Assembly (NCBI GenBank): GCA_028583405.1
Contig: CM053259.1
Span: forward strand, 16,708,594-16,772,593
DNA length: 64,000 nucleotides
Source of the DNA: Pogonophryne albipinna
Taxonomy: Eukaryota > Chordata > Actinopteri > Perciformes > Artedidraconidae
Reading direction: 5' to 3'
Shown: positions 36,467 to 48,253 of the stretch, piece after piece
Numbering within the stretch: position 1 is the stretch's first letter
How the letters are laid out: the number at the start of each line of letters is the position of its first letter
Notes under the pieces: generated by a model
What the model saw: the letters and a program-made list of their open reading frames with translations, nothing else
Told to the model about the DNA's origin: nothing
Databases searched by the model: none
Made by a program: the position numbers and the translations under genes

Positions 36467-38102
36467 AGCCTCAAGTTAGACCCACATGCAAATAGAGGAC
36501 GAGAGCTTCTGCTTTATCAGAGCAAGAGTTTTGTTTTTACAATAGGTGCTGTGATGAGCAATTACGCCATTGTATTCCTTCCTCTTTAGCAGAACTGTCT
36601 CCAAAACAGTGGTGAGTGTGAGTCATTTCAGTCGGTAACATTTGTGAGGAGATTGCCTGGTCAGGATATGTCCTGCAATGCAATTACCAAGCCATTACGG
36701 TAGTAATGTTGTCCCTGCATTTGGTGTTATTATTTTGTCGCTGGATGATTGCATTCACACTTCTGCTGCTATAGGGATGACATTGTTCTTATTGGAATCA
36801 ATAAATGTAGTATACTGGAACCAATGGGTTGCTTTACATGTCGATTTGCCAAACTAATTGAAGTGATTTGACTGTCCTGAAGTCAGATGCACAACAGCAG
36901 AATGATTGGGGATGTTGTTAAAGGCTGGTGAACACGAACAATGAACTGAGCCTAGTAAGTTTTACCGGTATTGTGTAGCTGAAGCTTGTTTTAGTGTATT
37001 TCACTGTGCCATTCTTGTCCAAAAACTACTTAAATATGGTATTTAGCAGTACTTTAGCACAGTATGACTTATTGTATGTTTTACTCCCAATTGAGTAACA
37101 TGTGCTAGAAACTGCACTGATAGTCTCTCTCAGGAAATAACTGTAAATGTGTGTTTTTCTCCCCCCTTTTTCTTTATCTTCTTAAGCTTTACATTTTCAA
37201 TTGGCACCAATGGGCTTGTATACAGTTTGCCAGCGCTGTCCTTTTAACAGGCTACTTCTGCTTTCAAACTACATTTGACTTGGATGAAGTTTAGTCCCAG
37301 ATGGTCAGCCGGTCACTTTCAAACGGCCAGCCGCATTCTGCCTCACAGGAATTCTGATAGCAGGTGGACGGGTCATTCGGTTGGCCATGCTCAATGCAAA
37401 TGAATCCATATAACATGCAAATCTATGCAAAGTGGATCAAGATCTAGGAACTGCTGCTCGGACATCTGACAGAGCTAGTGCACAGGTTCAATACATTTCA
37501 GACTTTCACCGGCTGTCATTTCTATATAAGAGGCTGAGATGGGATCGTTTACCGGAACAATCTGGTTCCTTTTTTCAAGGGCACCGTGATGGCAGTTGCT
37601 GAAGTAACAGAAAGCCACTCACTCATTTACTGTGTAGGCTAATTGTCAAAATCCCACTTGTTTGCACGACTGAGCTGGTTCTTTTTCTGAACATAGACAG
37701 GCTCCAGGGAAGAAGGGCATTTATTTTACTCCCACACTGCATTCGGTATCATAAAACAAATGTGTGCGAGCGCTTATTTGCATCAAACATATGCTTGTAA
37801 AACAGGGAGGGGATGTGGAGAGAAACTGGTTTTTATCTCAGATTGCTGCATTGTGCCTGTTTCTTAGCCCATAGTGCAGCCACAATCCATGGCTTTTGTA
37901 GGAAAAGCAGTTATATTCCCTCCTACACCTGTCTTGGCATTATAAAAACGTCAGTCTCCTTTCTCATAAGGAGATATGTTTCTGACCCTTCAAGCTGGAG
38001 GTGGGATTCATAAAACCACCGTTGCTCTAACGCGAACAAGACTTGGATTTTTTCCGTTGCATGAAACCTTTGTTTATGCCTGCACTCTCTTTGACATACC
38101 CT
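36467..38102. other. Intronic sequence, no feature seen
   Basis: No exon or recognisable repeat. Confidence 0.45.
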
Positions 38103-38286
38103 GGCCGTTTCTCAATGTCGAGTAAACCTGCTGCAGAGCCACTATTTAAAGTATACTACGTCATCGAGTGGCGCAGAAGGACTGTTTAAATGCATGTTAA
38201 ATGCCCAGCATTCGGCGCCACTCGATGACGTAGTATACTTGAAATAGTGGCTCTGCGGCAGGTATACTCGACATTGAAAAACGGCC
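38103..38286. repeat. Foldback (long inverted repeat) element, 184 bp
   Basis: The left arm 38103-38174 and right arm 38215-38286 are inverted copies with a few mismatches. Arm content includes GGCCGTTT, TCAATGTCGAGT, GCAGAGCCACTATTT and AGTATACTACGTCATCGAGT followed by GGCGC. The loop is about 40 bases. Transcribed RNA would form a hairpin with arms of about 72 bases. This looks like a MITE or foldback transposon; no target duplication is evident. Confidence 0.85.
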
Positions 38287-39229
38287 CCTGTCTTTCCTTT
38301 CATCCTCTATAGTTCATTTTTCCTCCTTTTTCTCCCAACCTCTCTGCTTCTTTATCTTTCATCTAGCCTCCTGAACTGTCTGCCTCTGTCTTTCTTTAAG
38401 TGTCTGGCTGTCTTTTCTCACCTCCATTGTGCCTAGTTTATTTTGCCTTTTCTTTCCTTACCCTTATCCTGTCCCCTCCCCCACCGCATTTTTTTACATT
38501 CAAAATCAGACCGATGATCGTGACAGTCCTCATTAATTGTGTATAATAGCGTTAAGTCTCTGAGCACTCGGTTGGGTCACACCGTTTGGAAGATGGACGA
38601 GCCAATATCATTGAATGTGACAGTTTAGTGCCTTTCTGCATAGACCAGTCCAGCTGCCCTCACCCTTTTTATTCCCCTTCTCACTCCCAGCCACCCTCCT
38701 CTCCCCAAAGCTGTCAGTTGCTCTTTCTCCTGAGCTGTAGATAAGGAAGAAAGGCTTCTCTAATGTGACAGTGCATAACAACAGCGGCCTGTCAAGCCAA
38801 TAAACAGCTCTTTGTTGCCATAAGGACAATGACTCAAGTGCATTTTTGGTAACAGCTTTTGTCAGCCCTAGTTGATATTTTCATAACGAACAAGTGATGT
38901 GATGCATTTGGAATCCCAATTAAGCAAGAAGTGCTGGTAAATTATGCGCAAAGGTGTTATAGCCATCCAATGCCCGCTGTAATGAACATTCCCAATCATC
39001 TATGTAATATTCAGGACCCTGACCCTCCCACAGAGTTTAGAGTGGCTAATTATTACAAGACTAGTTTTGTAAATGAGAGGAAACGGCTCCATTAGACAGA
39101 GTCCAATCCTCAGAGGCAAGACATGCTTGATTTTCATTGAAGAAGATTGGTTGATGCCTTGCCTACCAGACCCCAGCTTCCACCAAGTGGAGAGTTTAAT
39201 TAATGAGTTTTTGTCAAAGAAAATTATAA
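38287..39229. other. Intronic sequence, no feature seen
   Basis: Pyrimidine-rich at 38290-38500, otherwise no feature. Confidence 0.45.
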
Positions 39230-39237
39230 ATGGCTAT

Positions 39238-39826
39238 TAGGGCTGCACGATTTTGGGAAAAAATCTAATTGCGATTTTTCTGACAAATATTGCGATTGTG
39301 ATTCGATTTGCGATATTTGTTTTTAAGCGACCCAACAGAAGTTTATTGTCAAATGTGGCCATATCTCCAGCTAGGAAGGTCGCATCAACATGCTCCCGTC
39401 TCTAGCACCCCCGCAGCCTGAGCTACGAGTGAAAGAACTAAACTTACATGAAACTTCCGTTGCTTTAAAGTCAAGCTTCAGTTTAAGATTCACCCTGTAA
39501 TAGATGTAAAACATGTGATGGAGCATTACTAACCTGACTCAGAAACCATCTAGGAAAGCTCCATTGGAAGCCATTTGGAAAGGGCAGGCACTTTCAAAAA
39601 TACTTGGCAGGTGATTGGATCAATCTATCACCTTCTATCATGGGCCACTTCTGATTGGTTAACAATGGCTGGTACATGTGGAGCACAGCACTTCTGATTG
39701 GTGTGGATGACTGATACACAAGAAGATTTTATTATTTATTTTTTTAAATCGCAGGCTTTGCGATTTGATAATCGCATCATTTAAAATCGCGATTTCGATT
39801 TAAAATCGATTAATCGTTCAGCCCTA
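39238..39826. mobile_element. Non-autonomous hAT transposon, 589 bp
   Basis: The ends are TAGGGCTGCACGATT and TAATCGTTCAGCCCTA. A perfect 8-bp duplication ATGGCTAT lies at 39230-39237 and 39827-39834. Subterminal ATTGCGATT / AATCGCGATTT words occur in both arms. The interior segment 39541-39700 is also found, inverted and decayed, at 6718. Confidence 0.9.
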
Positions 39827-39834
39827 ATGGCTAT

Positions 39835-40337
39835 ATTGTTTTGAAATAATAGAATGTTATTTGAAAAATTTCAAACGTGTTAGTTCCAGATTTCAATGCG
39901 CTGCTTTCTTTGGATCGGGAGAATAGTGATTTTTCAACCATTCACTTACATTTAATCAATAAGCTTTAAAACAAGTTTACAACAGCTCTAGATGACTTGA
40001 GTTTTATCATACACAGTAGGAACTGCTTGAGCCTTGGAGCAGGACATATTAAGCCTTTTTATACAATGTAATCTATAAGCTCCAAAGGACTGTTTCTCAA
40101 TCAATCAAATGTCTTAATGATAATGCAGCTTGTCATTTTCTCATGTATGATATCCTCAGAATTGTCGTCATCTCTGTTTATGTCTAGGGCTGCCTCAATA
40201 AAAAAAAAATGGTTGCCAATACATTTTCTGTAGCAGGCGTATTGTAGCATTGCATGCATCTCTCATTGCGTCTCAGTTTAACATCCCTCCCATCCTTTAT
40301 TTTGCTCAACCTGTCTCTCTCTGCCCCCCCCTCTCAG
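39835..40337. other. 3' end of an stt3b intron
   Basis: No repeat recognised. The last bases form a strong acceptor: a pyrimidine run with CTGCCCCCCCCTCTCAG before 40338. Confidence 0.6.
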
Positions 40338-40625
40338 GTTTACCCCGGGTTAATGGTGACTGCCGGCCTCATCCACTACGTGCTTAACCTGCTCCACATC
40401 ACCGTCCACATCCGTGACGTATGTGTCTTTTTGGCACCGGTGTTCAGCGGTCTGACCGCCATCTCCACCTTCCTGCTGACGAAGGAGCTGTGGAACCATG
40501 GTGCAGGGCTGCTGGCAGCCTGCTTCATCGCCATCGTCCCTGGCTATATCTCCCGCTCGGTTGCAGGCTCTTTCGACAATGAGGGCATCGCCATCTTCGC
40601 CCTGCAATTCACCTACTACCTCTGG
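40338..40625 (+). CDS. stt3b: stt3b internal exon (probably exon 3)
   Basis: The exon has 288 bases, 96 full codons, and phase 0 at both ends (acceptor CTCTCAG, donor GTATGT). It encodes [19 protein letters not shown], then [59 protein letters not shown] and ALQFTYYLW. The [14 protein letters not shown] stretch holds the second acidic motif (DNE) of STT3 proteins, which helps hold the divalent metal and lipid-linked oligosaccharide. SFDNEG and [10 protein letters not shown] are the STT3B forms. Several hydrophobic runs are membrane helices. It joins the exon at 25044 without frame change. Confidence 0.97.
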
Positions 40626-43600
40626 GTATGTACACTCTTCATTTGATGGAAAGATGCAATAGGAGCGTATAGCTCAAAAAATTCAAATGTAATCCAGGCC
40701 AACATGTCATTTCTATTGTGGATGTACACCTTCTGTGAATAGTGTTTCAGGTGTTAGGAATCAGAATAAAACCTGATACATGTCCTCTTAAAGCTTCTAA
40801 AGCTGAAAGATATGTCAACATTTCTACCACAACAGTAAGGGCTTTATGTAGCCCTATTTTCAATCTTATTTGGCCTCACCTTAGATGTTGAATTATTTAT
40901 CCAGAGGATGAAAGGCACACTGGGCATCTTTGCAGAGCATGTGGAGCCCAGGGAATGGTATGCTCCACAGTAAAACCTTCACAATAGGATGACCTTTAAG
41001 AGCAGACTAGAAAATATTGTGGTTTAAAAGGTTAAATAACCCCACTCCCAATTTACCTTCCTTTTTAAAATACACAAAGTAAACACAGCCTGCAGGCCAG
41101 CTGACCTTGTTGAGTTTGCACCATCATAGTTCTCAACAAGAATCTGTAATATTTTTCCTTTAGATAATCAAAACACAATTTGTCAAGTAGTAGACCTTGA
41201 CCGCATAAATAAATTCCACTGATGGAGAGAAAGTGTTTTCAATGCAGCTTCGATGTTTGCACGAACCACAGAGTAATGGTCTGATCAATGGTCTTCCACA
41301 AAAGATGGAAGATGTCTGAAACAGCCATTGTTAGTTGCCATACAGCCCTGCAGATAGTCTTACCATGAATGCCTCTTGTGTGTGTTTGTATTCCTGTGTG
41401 AAAATGAAGAGATCTGCTTGGCAAACATCTCCCCCCCCCCCCCCCCCCACTCATTCTTCTTTTTTTCCAGTATTGAACTGTACCAGTTGAGTAATACCCG
41501 CTTTTTCTTTACGTTTATAAACTTGGAATAAGAATGATGAACAGGATTTAGAAAACATTGAAAGGACATTTAACATAGAACATATTTCCAGCCAACCAGT
41601 TAAAATAGAAGTATTCCGTTCCTACTTCTGCTAAACTGTTGATCTAAAGACATCTACCGATTTAAGAGGAGTGAACTATCCATGAATTGCCAATACAAAA
41701 CTTGCTTTCAATGAATTCCCTGCACCATCCCTTGCAAAGGTTGTGTGTTTCCTTAATAGGAGGCAACGTGCCAACAATCGCAGATTAAGTAGAACAAAGA
41801 GGACCCTTTGAATATTAGAGCCTCAACCATCAGTCGGACATTCAATCTGAAATTAGATGCTACAAGGTTAATTGTTGCACAAAGTAATAAACAACTGGGA
41901 TCTTTAAAGACCCAAAGGGATTTGGAGTTTGGGTAAGTCGTTACAAACCAAGGTGACATACAAGATAAACACTTGGATTCAACTTTCTTGACTAGCAGTG
42001 ACAGCAGGACTTTTGTCATTCATTGTTGCATCCCAGTGGAGAAGATGTCTGATACACTTGAGACTTCAGGTAGGTGACTGCCAGGCTAGTTGCTACTCTT
42101 AAGGGAATCATTAGTGGCTTCAACTTAATGCAAGTGGAAACAGGGCGCTAGTGGAGACTAATGATACATGAATTGTAATTTGTTGCTGTTAATGCTGTAG
42201 CCCTGGACTTGAAAGACATAGACTTCTAACAAATGTCTTCTCCTGTCATGCAGAATGTACTTTTAAATGAACAGCTGTGGGCGGTACATGATGTCATGAC
42301 GTAATGGTTAAAGTAGTCATGTTTCTGCTACTGAGGTACGGGGCATTGCTGGATGAAAACTCTAAATGCATGGTTATTACTGTGTATAATTAGAACGCCT
42401 TGGGCATATTTCTGAGTACAACATTATCCTGTCATCTCATGGAGTCTATAAAATGATTTTTTTCAGCAAAATGGCCACATGTGTCTGTTGATTGCAATGA
42501 TAGAATATAAAAGTAAGAGTTGAGTGAAGCAATTACAGTCATCCCTGTGAAAACATTTCACACCTGCACAGTAAACCTGAGCAGGTGTCGAATGAATATG
42601 GATGTCAAATTCCAATGTAATTGTCAATGTATGAATGTAAAAGAGATCAAGCAGCTAATTGAGGTGATATTAAGGAATTGATCTGCATTAGCCACTTTGA
42701 TAGGACTGAACCAACAAGAAGCCAGCTGTGTTCCCCTGTAAGGCATTCAATCTCCCCAACATGCATGCAGCATGGTTGGGGACAACATAAGTTCCTGGGA
42801 TTATGATCTTTATCATTGCTTTTACAAATATTAGGAATAACCAAAGAAATACCCTCACGTTTACTTTGTAATGCTTCTTTGTGTCTATTCATGTAACGTA
42901 AACCTGAGCTGCAGGCGTAATGCAAGTATATAAATATATTATTTTCAAATGCTTTTTTTTTTTTTTTTAGCTCGGAAGCTTTTGGTATTATCTTAAACAG
43001 TATGCCATGATAGGATGGCGCTATCTTATTGGAAGTTAATGCAAATAAGCCAAATGCCTATTATTGATCAACCATAAAGTAGCTGCCTAATTTGAGATAA
43101 ATAGGTAATTCATGGCTCTTTCACATCACCCAGTTACAGAGATGAGGCAGGCGAATCAAACTCCACTTCATTGCTTCATACCTGCATCGTTCAAACACAA
43201 CTGCCTGCAGCTGCTAAAGGGTATCATCATAGCATGAGACTGAGCAAGACCCACAGGACTTCCACATTATTGCAGACATTTGAAAGGCCATATTACCTTA
43301 CACTTCAGCATTCATTGAAAATATTCTGTTTTACCTGTGTCATGCTAAAACGACTCATGTCATCTAATGGTCCGAGCCAGAGGCAGCAATACTTTTGAAT
43401 GAACCAATTAAAAGCTGTTTCTAACCACCTTAAATCAAGACACACTTGTGAAAAATTACTGTGGATCATAACAGCTGATAGTTTCAAATACTGCAAAGCA
43501 CACAGTTACATATTCAAGGCCTTCCACATGCCAAATACAAGGTCATGTTTTTATCTTCACAAATGTTTATTTCTTCAATGGAAATTGAGGTTTTTGCACT

Positions 43601-45042
43601 TGATGTTGTGCAAATGATCTGTGTTTGCAAAATAAATGTCTCTTTCTAAGGGGATAAAGTGAAACATAACATTGTTGTTGTAGATGCTGCCAAACTCTTG
43701 ATCTGCATTGGCAATTATACGAATAGAAACATCAGTTGTAAAAAGGCATCAACCTTTAAAAATGTACTTTATTCTCGTTTTCTTTATCATTTTTCTTTCG
43801 AGTTATTTTGAATAAAACTGCATGTTGCAAGGTTCACTTTAGATCTATTATTTAATTTTCATTTAACTCATTGAAAACTACAGAGTCAGTTGCTACACAC
43901 ACAGATTTGTATAATAGTTGCCAATGTTAGACAGGCAAACTGGAACTGTAAGTGCCTAACAGTCCTCATCCAAGTGGTTTCACTGAGTGAACAGCTTACA
44001 TGTTGCTTGCCAAAGGCAATGAATGGTACTATGAGTAGCTAGTAGGCTATTTGTCCAATTTTTATTTTTGCTTCAAGGCATTGATTTCCTTTTATGCTCA
44101 AGCGTAAAGACATGCTGCAGAGTGAAGCCTTTCATCCAGGTAGTGATGCAGGTATTTCCTCATGCCATGCCTCAGCGCTGTTTGTCACACAATAACACGC
44201 TTGGAAGTAAAGTTGCCGCATGGTTGAAAGGGAGCTTTTTTCTGTTCAAGCATTCAGCCATCCCAGTTTATGTCACTTTGACAAATTGTGCATGGGTGCA
44301 TGTCTACGTGTGGTTCGGTTTCATGGTGGTATTGGTCACTATGCATCCAGCTTGCAGACAATTATCTAACTGTTGCTGACCTGGCAATGACGTACACTTT
44401 GGTGTCCAGGTGGCTGGCTGAGCATGCCAGGTGTGTTTACAGTTTTTGTCCTGGAACAACACATCTGGCTTTGTGCCTTGTGTGCAACAGTCTAACCAAA
44501 CAGGTGATGGTGTCAATGGGACAGTTTACAACTTCAAACATGCAGTGCATATTTGGAAGCCAAACACAATTAGGAAATGTGTATTATGCTCATCTGTATA
44601 TACTGGCTTTTACATGTGCAACATTCAAACCATACATCATTTAAAATCACTGGCATTGCAGAGACTTCTAAATAATATTTGAATCAAACCGTTTTATCTT
44701 TATTTAGTTTTAGATTTGAATACACCCTCAGATTACTGACACCAACAAAGAAGTACACCCAACATTTAACAGCTGTTTCCACCACCATATAAAATGTTTG
44801 AGAGCAGTATGTAACTTTGCAACGCTAGAAAACTCATGTTTGAGTTGACAATACTAAAAATATTCAAATGTCTGCATATAGAGCAAATGAATAAAGAGAT
44901 GTAAGTCATTTTAGATGAGGTGAGACATATTATGGGAGTCGGGCAACACGTACTGAAAGCTCTGTAGAAAAAGTGTAAAGGGTGAAATGAAGGTCTCTTC
45001 ACTGAAATCTGGATGAACTGCTTTATACAATAATGATGAACT
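40626..45042. other. Intronic sequence, no gene seen
   Basis: No exon supported. A poly-C run lies at about 41431-41449 and a poly-T run at about 42955-42969. No transposon ends found. Confidence 0.45.
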
Positions 45043-45047
45043 AATGC

Positions 45048-45441
45048 TGTGATGCCCCTGTGGGTTCATCAGTAGAGAGGAGGTGGCTGTGCTGTGGTGA
45101 TTGGTGATTGCAGTAACTCAGGGCACCTGGGTCTGGTGTCCTGCGGCTATTTAACGCCTCTCTGCTCCTCTCTGTTCTCTCTCTGCTTCTCCCTGCAGGC
45201 ACACCGGTTTTGTTGAGTATGATAGGAGTTTATTCAGTTGCTTTACTTTGTGCACTTCAACACTCTCACACACATACATGTCCATACAATCCTCACCCTG
45301 CATTTACATTACTGATACCACTGACTTCCACACCTCATACTTTACTGGTTTTGACTTGTTTGTCTTAAATAAACACCATTACCTACCCGTTGATATGTTG
45401 TGTCTCCTTTTTGTTGTGGCCTTTTGAGCCAGGTCGCAACA
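45048..45441 (+). repeat. 5' LTR, 394 bp
   Basis: It begins TGTGATGCCCC and ends GGTCGCAACA (TG...CA). A TATA-like TATTTAA lies at about 45149 and a poly(A) signal AATAAA at 45368-45373. A pyrimidine tract ending CCCTGCAG near 45200 would make a plausible splice acceptor. It differs from the 3' LTR by one extra base in the GCAGGCACACCGG stretch (GCAGGCCACCGG in the 3' copy). Confidence 0.96.
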
Positions 45442-45443
45442 AA

Positions 45444-45461
45444 TGGGGGCTCGTCCGGGAT
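45444..45461 (+). promoter_or_regulatory. Primer-binding site for tRNA-Pro
   Basis: Eighteen bases, TGGGGGCTCGTCCGGGAT, start two bases after the LTR. This is the classic complement of the tRNA-Pro 3' end used to prime minus-strand DNA in many retroelements. Confidence 0.93.
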
Positions 45462-46009
45462 TATTTGTTTAAAAAGTTTGTGTAGTGCTCAGAGCACATG
45501 GTGTCATTGAGCAGCTGATTCATTGTTGTGGTCCAGCTGTGTGCTGGCTTGTCGCTGCTATTTGGGGGACACATCATGTCTTTTGGGTTTTAGGAGGCTG
45601 TAGTGTTTGACATGTCGTCAGGTTTTGTGTGCCAATCAGAAGGTAAGATGTTGCTGTTTGTTACGCTTTTGTAAAAGAGATTTTCCCCGCTAGGCTTAAG
45701 TGGCGTTTCCCCTTGGGTTGCGTCTGTTTTTTTTTTTTTTTTCATAGTGTTGTGGCGACGTGGTTAGTGTCAGCTGTTTTCGGACAGCTGTCTCGGGGGC
45801 ACGTCCGCGTGAGTTCTTGGTGTTACATGCGTGCAGGTTGCTCCATAACTCCGCCGGGTTCCAGTGCGTAATTACCCACCGCAAGCCACATGAAGACTAG
45901 GTGAGATTAGGAAGATTTTGTTTCGGCAGTTAGGGGGAAATTCTCTGTTGGGTTAATCTTATGCCCATGCGTGTTGGCAGGTTAATACTTTGCTTTCTGA
46001 TTGGTTATT

Positions 46010-48253
46010 ATGACTTCTTTGTCAGCGTTTGTGGATGCGCCCTCAGTGTCTTTCTTAGATGATTGCCAGAAGGCGCAGTTGGTCGAAATAGCAGAGCACT
46101 ATAACATTGCTGTTGTGGGGAGCAAGCGGAAACATGACATTAAAACTGTCATTGTGTCATCTTTGTTTGAGCAGGGGGTGTTGCAGAAGAGTGAGTCTGG
46201 TGCAGCAGGGTTCGTGCCGGTAGTGGTTCAGACAGCTGGTTTAACGTTCGAGCAGCAAAAGGAGCTTTTGGCCATGCAGTTTGATCAGGAGAGATTGCGG
46301 TTGGAGTTGCGGTTGGAGCAGGAGAAGTTGCAGTTGGACATGAGGTTGGAGCAGGAGAAGTTGAGGTTGGAGCAGGAGAAGTTGCAGTTGGAGATAAGGG
46401 GTCAGCAGCAGGAGGTAGAGAAGCGTTTAGAGGTGGAGAAGGTGCTGGAGGTGGAAAAGATGAAATGTGAGGTTGAACATGCTAGATTACGGCTGATGGG
46501 AGAGGGCAAGTTTTCTCCAGGGGAGGATGGTGGTGATAGGTCGGCATCAGGCAGTGGCGATATCATTTCTTACTTGCGATTAGTGCCAAAATTCAATGAG
46601 CGTGACCCGGACATTTTTTTCACTCTATTTGAACGCATAGCAGAGGCAAGAAACTGGTCAGATTCGGACAGAGTGCTGTTACTTCAGTGTGTACTCACTG
46701 GGCGAGCACAGGAAGCCTATTCAGCTGTTTGTGGCGAAAATGCTTTGGACTATGATAGAGTAAAATCAGCGGTGTTGAAGTCTTACGAACTGGTTCCTGA
46801 AGCGTATCGTCAAAGGTTCAGAAGTTGGGTCAAGGGAGATAAACAGACACATGTGGAGTTTATCCGTGATTTAACTTCTCATTTTCAGCGGTGGTGCGCG
46901 GCAGCAAAGGTTGCAAGTTTTGACGGTCTTTGTGAGCTCATTGTCTTGGAACAATTTAAAGACATTCTCCCTCAGCGTGTGGCCACTTATGTGAATGAAC
47001 AGAAGCCTTCCACCGCGTTTAGAGCTGCTGAATTAGTGGACGATTTTGTGTTGACACATAAGGGCAGTTTTACTGAGAAGTATTCTAGGGGTGATTGGAA
47101 ACGTGGAGAAGACAATGGCTATGCCCGCGGTGGTGCAAAGTTTTCACCAGGCTCCTCCCGTAGATTTGTAGGTCCAGGGCGATCCGAGGGCGCCAGAGTG
47201 GGCCAATGTCATTATTGCCGAGAAGAGGGTCATTGGAAGGAGCGGTGTCCGTTGCTGGAACCTGAGGGGAAGCCTCGTTCTTCATCACATGCTCCAGCCA
47301 TGTGTTGTTCTGCCGTTTTGGTTAAAAAGTCGCAGGGTGTAAGATCGGGCATGGTGCCTGTTAAGAAGCTGGTTTGTGCCGACTTGGAGGTGGGTTCTGT
47401 TTTTGAGCCGTTCATAACGGAAGCCGTTGTATCAATGGTCGGTAGTGACAAGTATGTTCCGATTAAGGTGTTGCGTGACACAGCAGCTAGATACTCATTT
47501 ATTGTTGAGTCCGTGTTGCCTTTTTCGTCAGAGACAGAAACAGGGGATTTTGTGCTGATGAGGGGCATGGAGATGGGCTTGATTCCTGTGCAACGTCATA
47601 CAGTAGTGCTGGATTGTGAGCTGGTACGGGGAGTTGTGTCTATCGGCGTGCGTCCCGCGTTGCCACTTGATGGGGTACAGATGATTTTGGGCAACGATCT
47701 AGCTGGTAGTGCTGTGTGGGCGGGTGTGCCACCGCCTGTGGTGATTTCCAGGCCGTTGGCATCTGTAGAGCCAGATGAGAGCGGTTTGCAATTTCCAAGT
47801 GTGTCTCCAGTTTATACTGTTACGCGTGCGCAGAGCCGTAGGATGTCGACTGGCCTGCCTGTTTCGGAGTCTGGAAAATGTGGTCCAGCACGGTCCTTGG
47901 ACTTTGAGATCGAGACAAAGAAGAAGGAGAAGAAAGAGAGGAAACCCTGCAAAGCGAACAAGAGGAGGCCGAACAAGAGGAGGCCGAAGAAGAGGAGGCC
48001 GAAGAAGAGGAGGCCGAAGAAGAGGAGGCCGAAGGAGGTCGGCGCGCCCAAGAGGCCGATGAGCGCCTACATGCTGTGGCTCAACGCCAGCCAACCCAAG
48101 GAGGAGTGGGACAGTGGCGGAGGAGGAGCGTCCTCCAGTCCTAAGAAGGAAATTAAAAAAGCTGGAATTAAGAAGGATATTGGGTTGTCGTGGATCCCTT
48201 TGGGGCCCCGTCTTAAGGGGGGGGCTGTGATGCCCCTGTGGGTTCATCAGTAG
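46010..48253 (+). CDS. Gag-protease-like polyprotein fused to an SSRP1-like HMG fragment
   Basis: The start chosen is the ATG at 46010 (MTSLSAFVD), giving 747 residues; the frame is open a little upstream but without an ATG. Residues about 80-163 are a long Glu/Leu/Gln-rich coiled coil with LEQEKLQL repeats. Residues about 186-350 are a capsid/SCAN-like region (FNERDPDIFFTLFERIAEA ... LVPEAYRQRFRSWVKG). A zinc knuckle C-X2-C-X4-H-X4-C lies at residues 400-413. A retropepsin-like region around residue 490 reads DTAA where DTGA is expected and ends in MILGNDLAG, so catalysis is doubtful. A TRAQSRRM linker follows, and then no polymerase. From about residue 636 come basic residues, five KRRP repeats and an HMG-box piece. 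The stop lies in the 3' LTR. Confidence 0.9.
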   Translation: MTSLSAFVDAPSVSFLDDCQKAQLVEIAEHYNIAVVGSKRKHDIKTVIVSSLFEQGVLQKSESGAAGFVPVVVQTAGLTFEQQKELLAMQFDQERLRLELRLEQEKLQLDMRLEQEKLRLEQEKLQLEIRGQQQEVEKRLEVEKVLEVEKMKCEVEHARLRLMGEGKFSPGEDGGDRSASGSGDIISYLRLVPKFNERDPDIFFTLFERIAEARNWSDSDRVLLLQCVLTGRAQEAYSAVCGENALDYDRVKSAVLKSYELVPEAYRQRFRSWVKGDKQTHVEFIRDLTSHFQRWCAAAKVASFDGLCELIVLEQFKDILPQRVATYVNEQKPSTAFRAAELVDDFVLTHKGSFTEKYSRGDWKRGEDNGYARGGAKFSPGSSRRFVGPGRSEGARVGQCHYCREEGHWKERCPLLEPEGKPRSSSHAPAMCCSAVLVKKSQGVRSGMVPVKKLVCADLEVGSVFEPFITEAVVSMVGSDKYVPIKVLRDTAARYSFIVESVLPFSSETETGDFVLMRGMEMGLIPVQRHTVVLDCELVRGVVSIGVRPALPLDGVQMILGNDLAGSAVWAGVPPPVVISRPLASVEPDESGLQFPSVSPVYTVTRAQSRRMSTGLPVSESGKCGPARSLDFEIETKKKEKKERKPCKANKRRPNKRRPKKRRPKKRRPKKRRPKEVGAPKRPMSAYMLWLNASQPKEEWDSGGGGASSSPKKEIKKAGIKKDIGLSWIPLGPRLKGGAVMPLWVHQ
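47917..48165 (+). other. Captured host sequence resembling SSRP1 (basic linker and partial HMG box)
   Basis: The translation has a KKKEKKERKP stretch, then KRRP repeats, then GAPKRPMSAYMLWLNAS (48041-48091), directly followed by QPKEEWD and then SGGGGASSSPKKE. The GAPKRPMSAYMLWLNAS text is the N-terminal strand and first helix of the HMG box of SSRP1, a subunit of the FACT histone chaperone. KEEWD and the Gly/Ser-Lys-rich tail also occur in SSRP1, in the same order, but about 35 residues of the box between NAS and KEEWD are missing. Nothing like it belongs to Gypsy Gag or protease. The sequence is intronless, which suggests capture through RNA. Confidence 0.82.
47957..48031 (+). repeat. Five-copy 15-bp in-frame tandem repeat (KRRP units)
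   Basis: Units are AACAAGAGGAGGCCG (two copies) and AAGAAGAGGAGGCCG (three copies), which expand a basic N/K-KRRP motif. The next codons run directly into the HMG fragment. Confidence 0.95.
48215..48225 (+). promoter_or_regulatory. Polypurine tract
   Basis: AAGGGGGGGGC lies directly before the 3' LTR, the expected priming site for plus-strand DNA. It overlaps the coding frame. Confidence 0.85.

Noticed and set aside
38290..38500. Possible promoter from the CT-rich stretch
   Set aside because: No CpG island, TATA box or first exon follows.
47699..48247. Leu/Phe-rich or Arg-rich proteins overlapping the LTR element frame
   Set aside because: Shadow frames of the KRRP repeat and Gag coding sequence.
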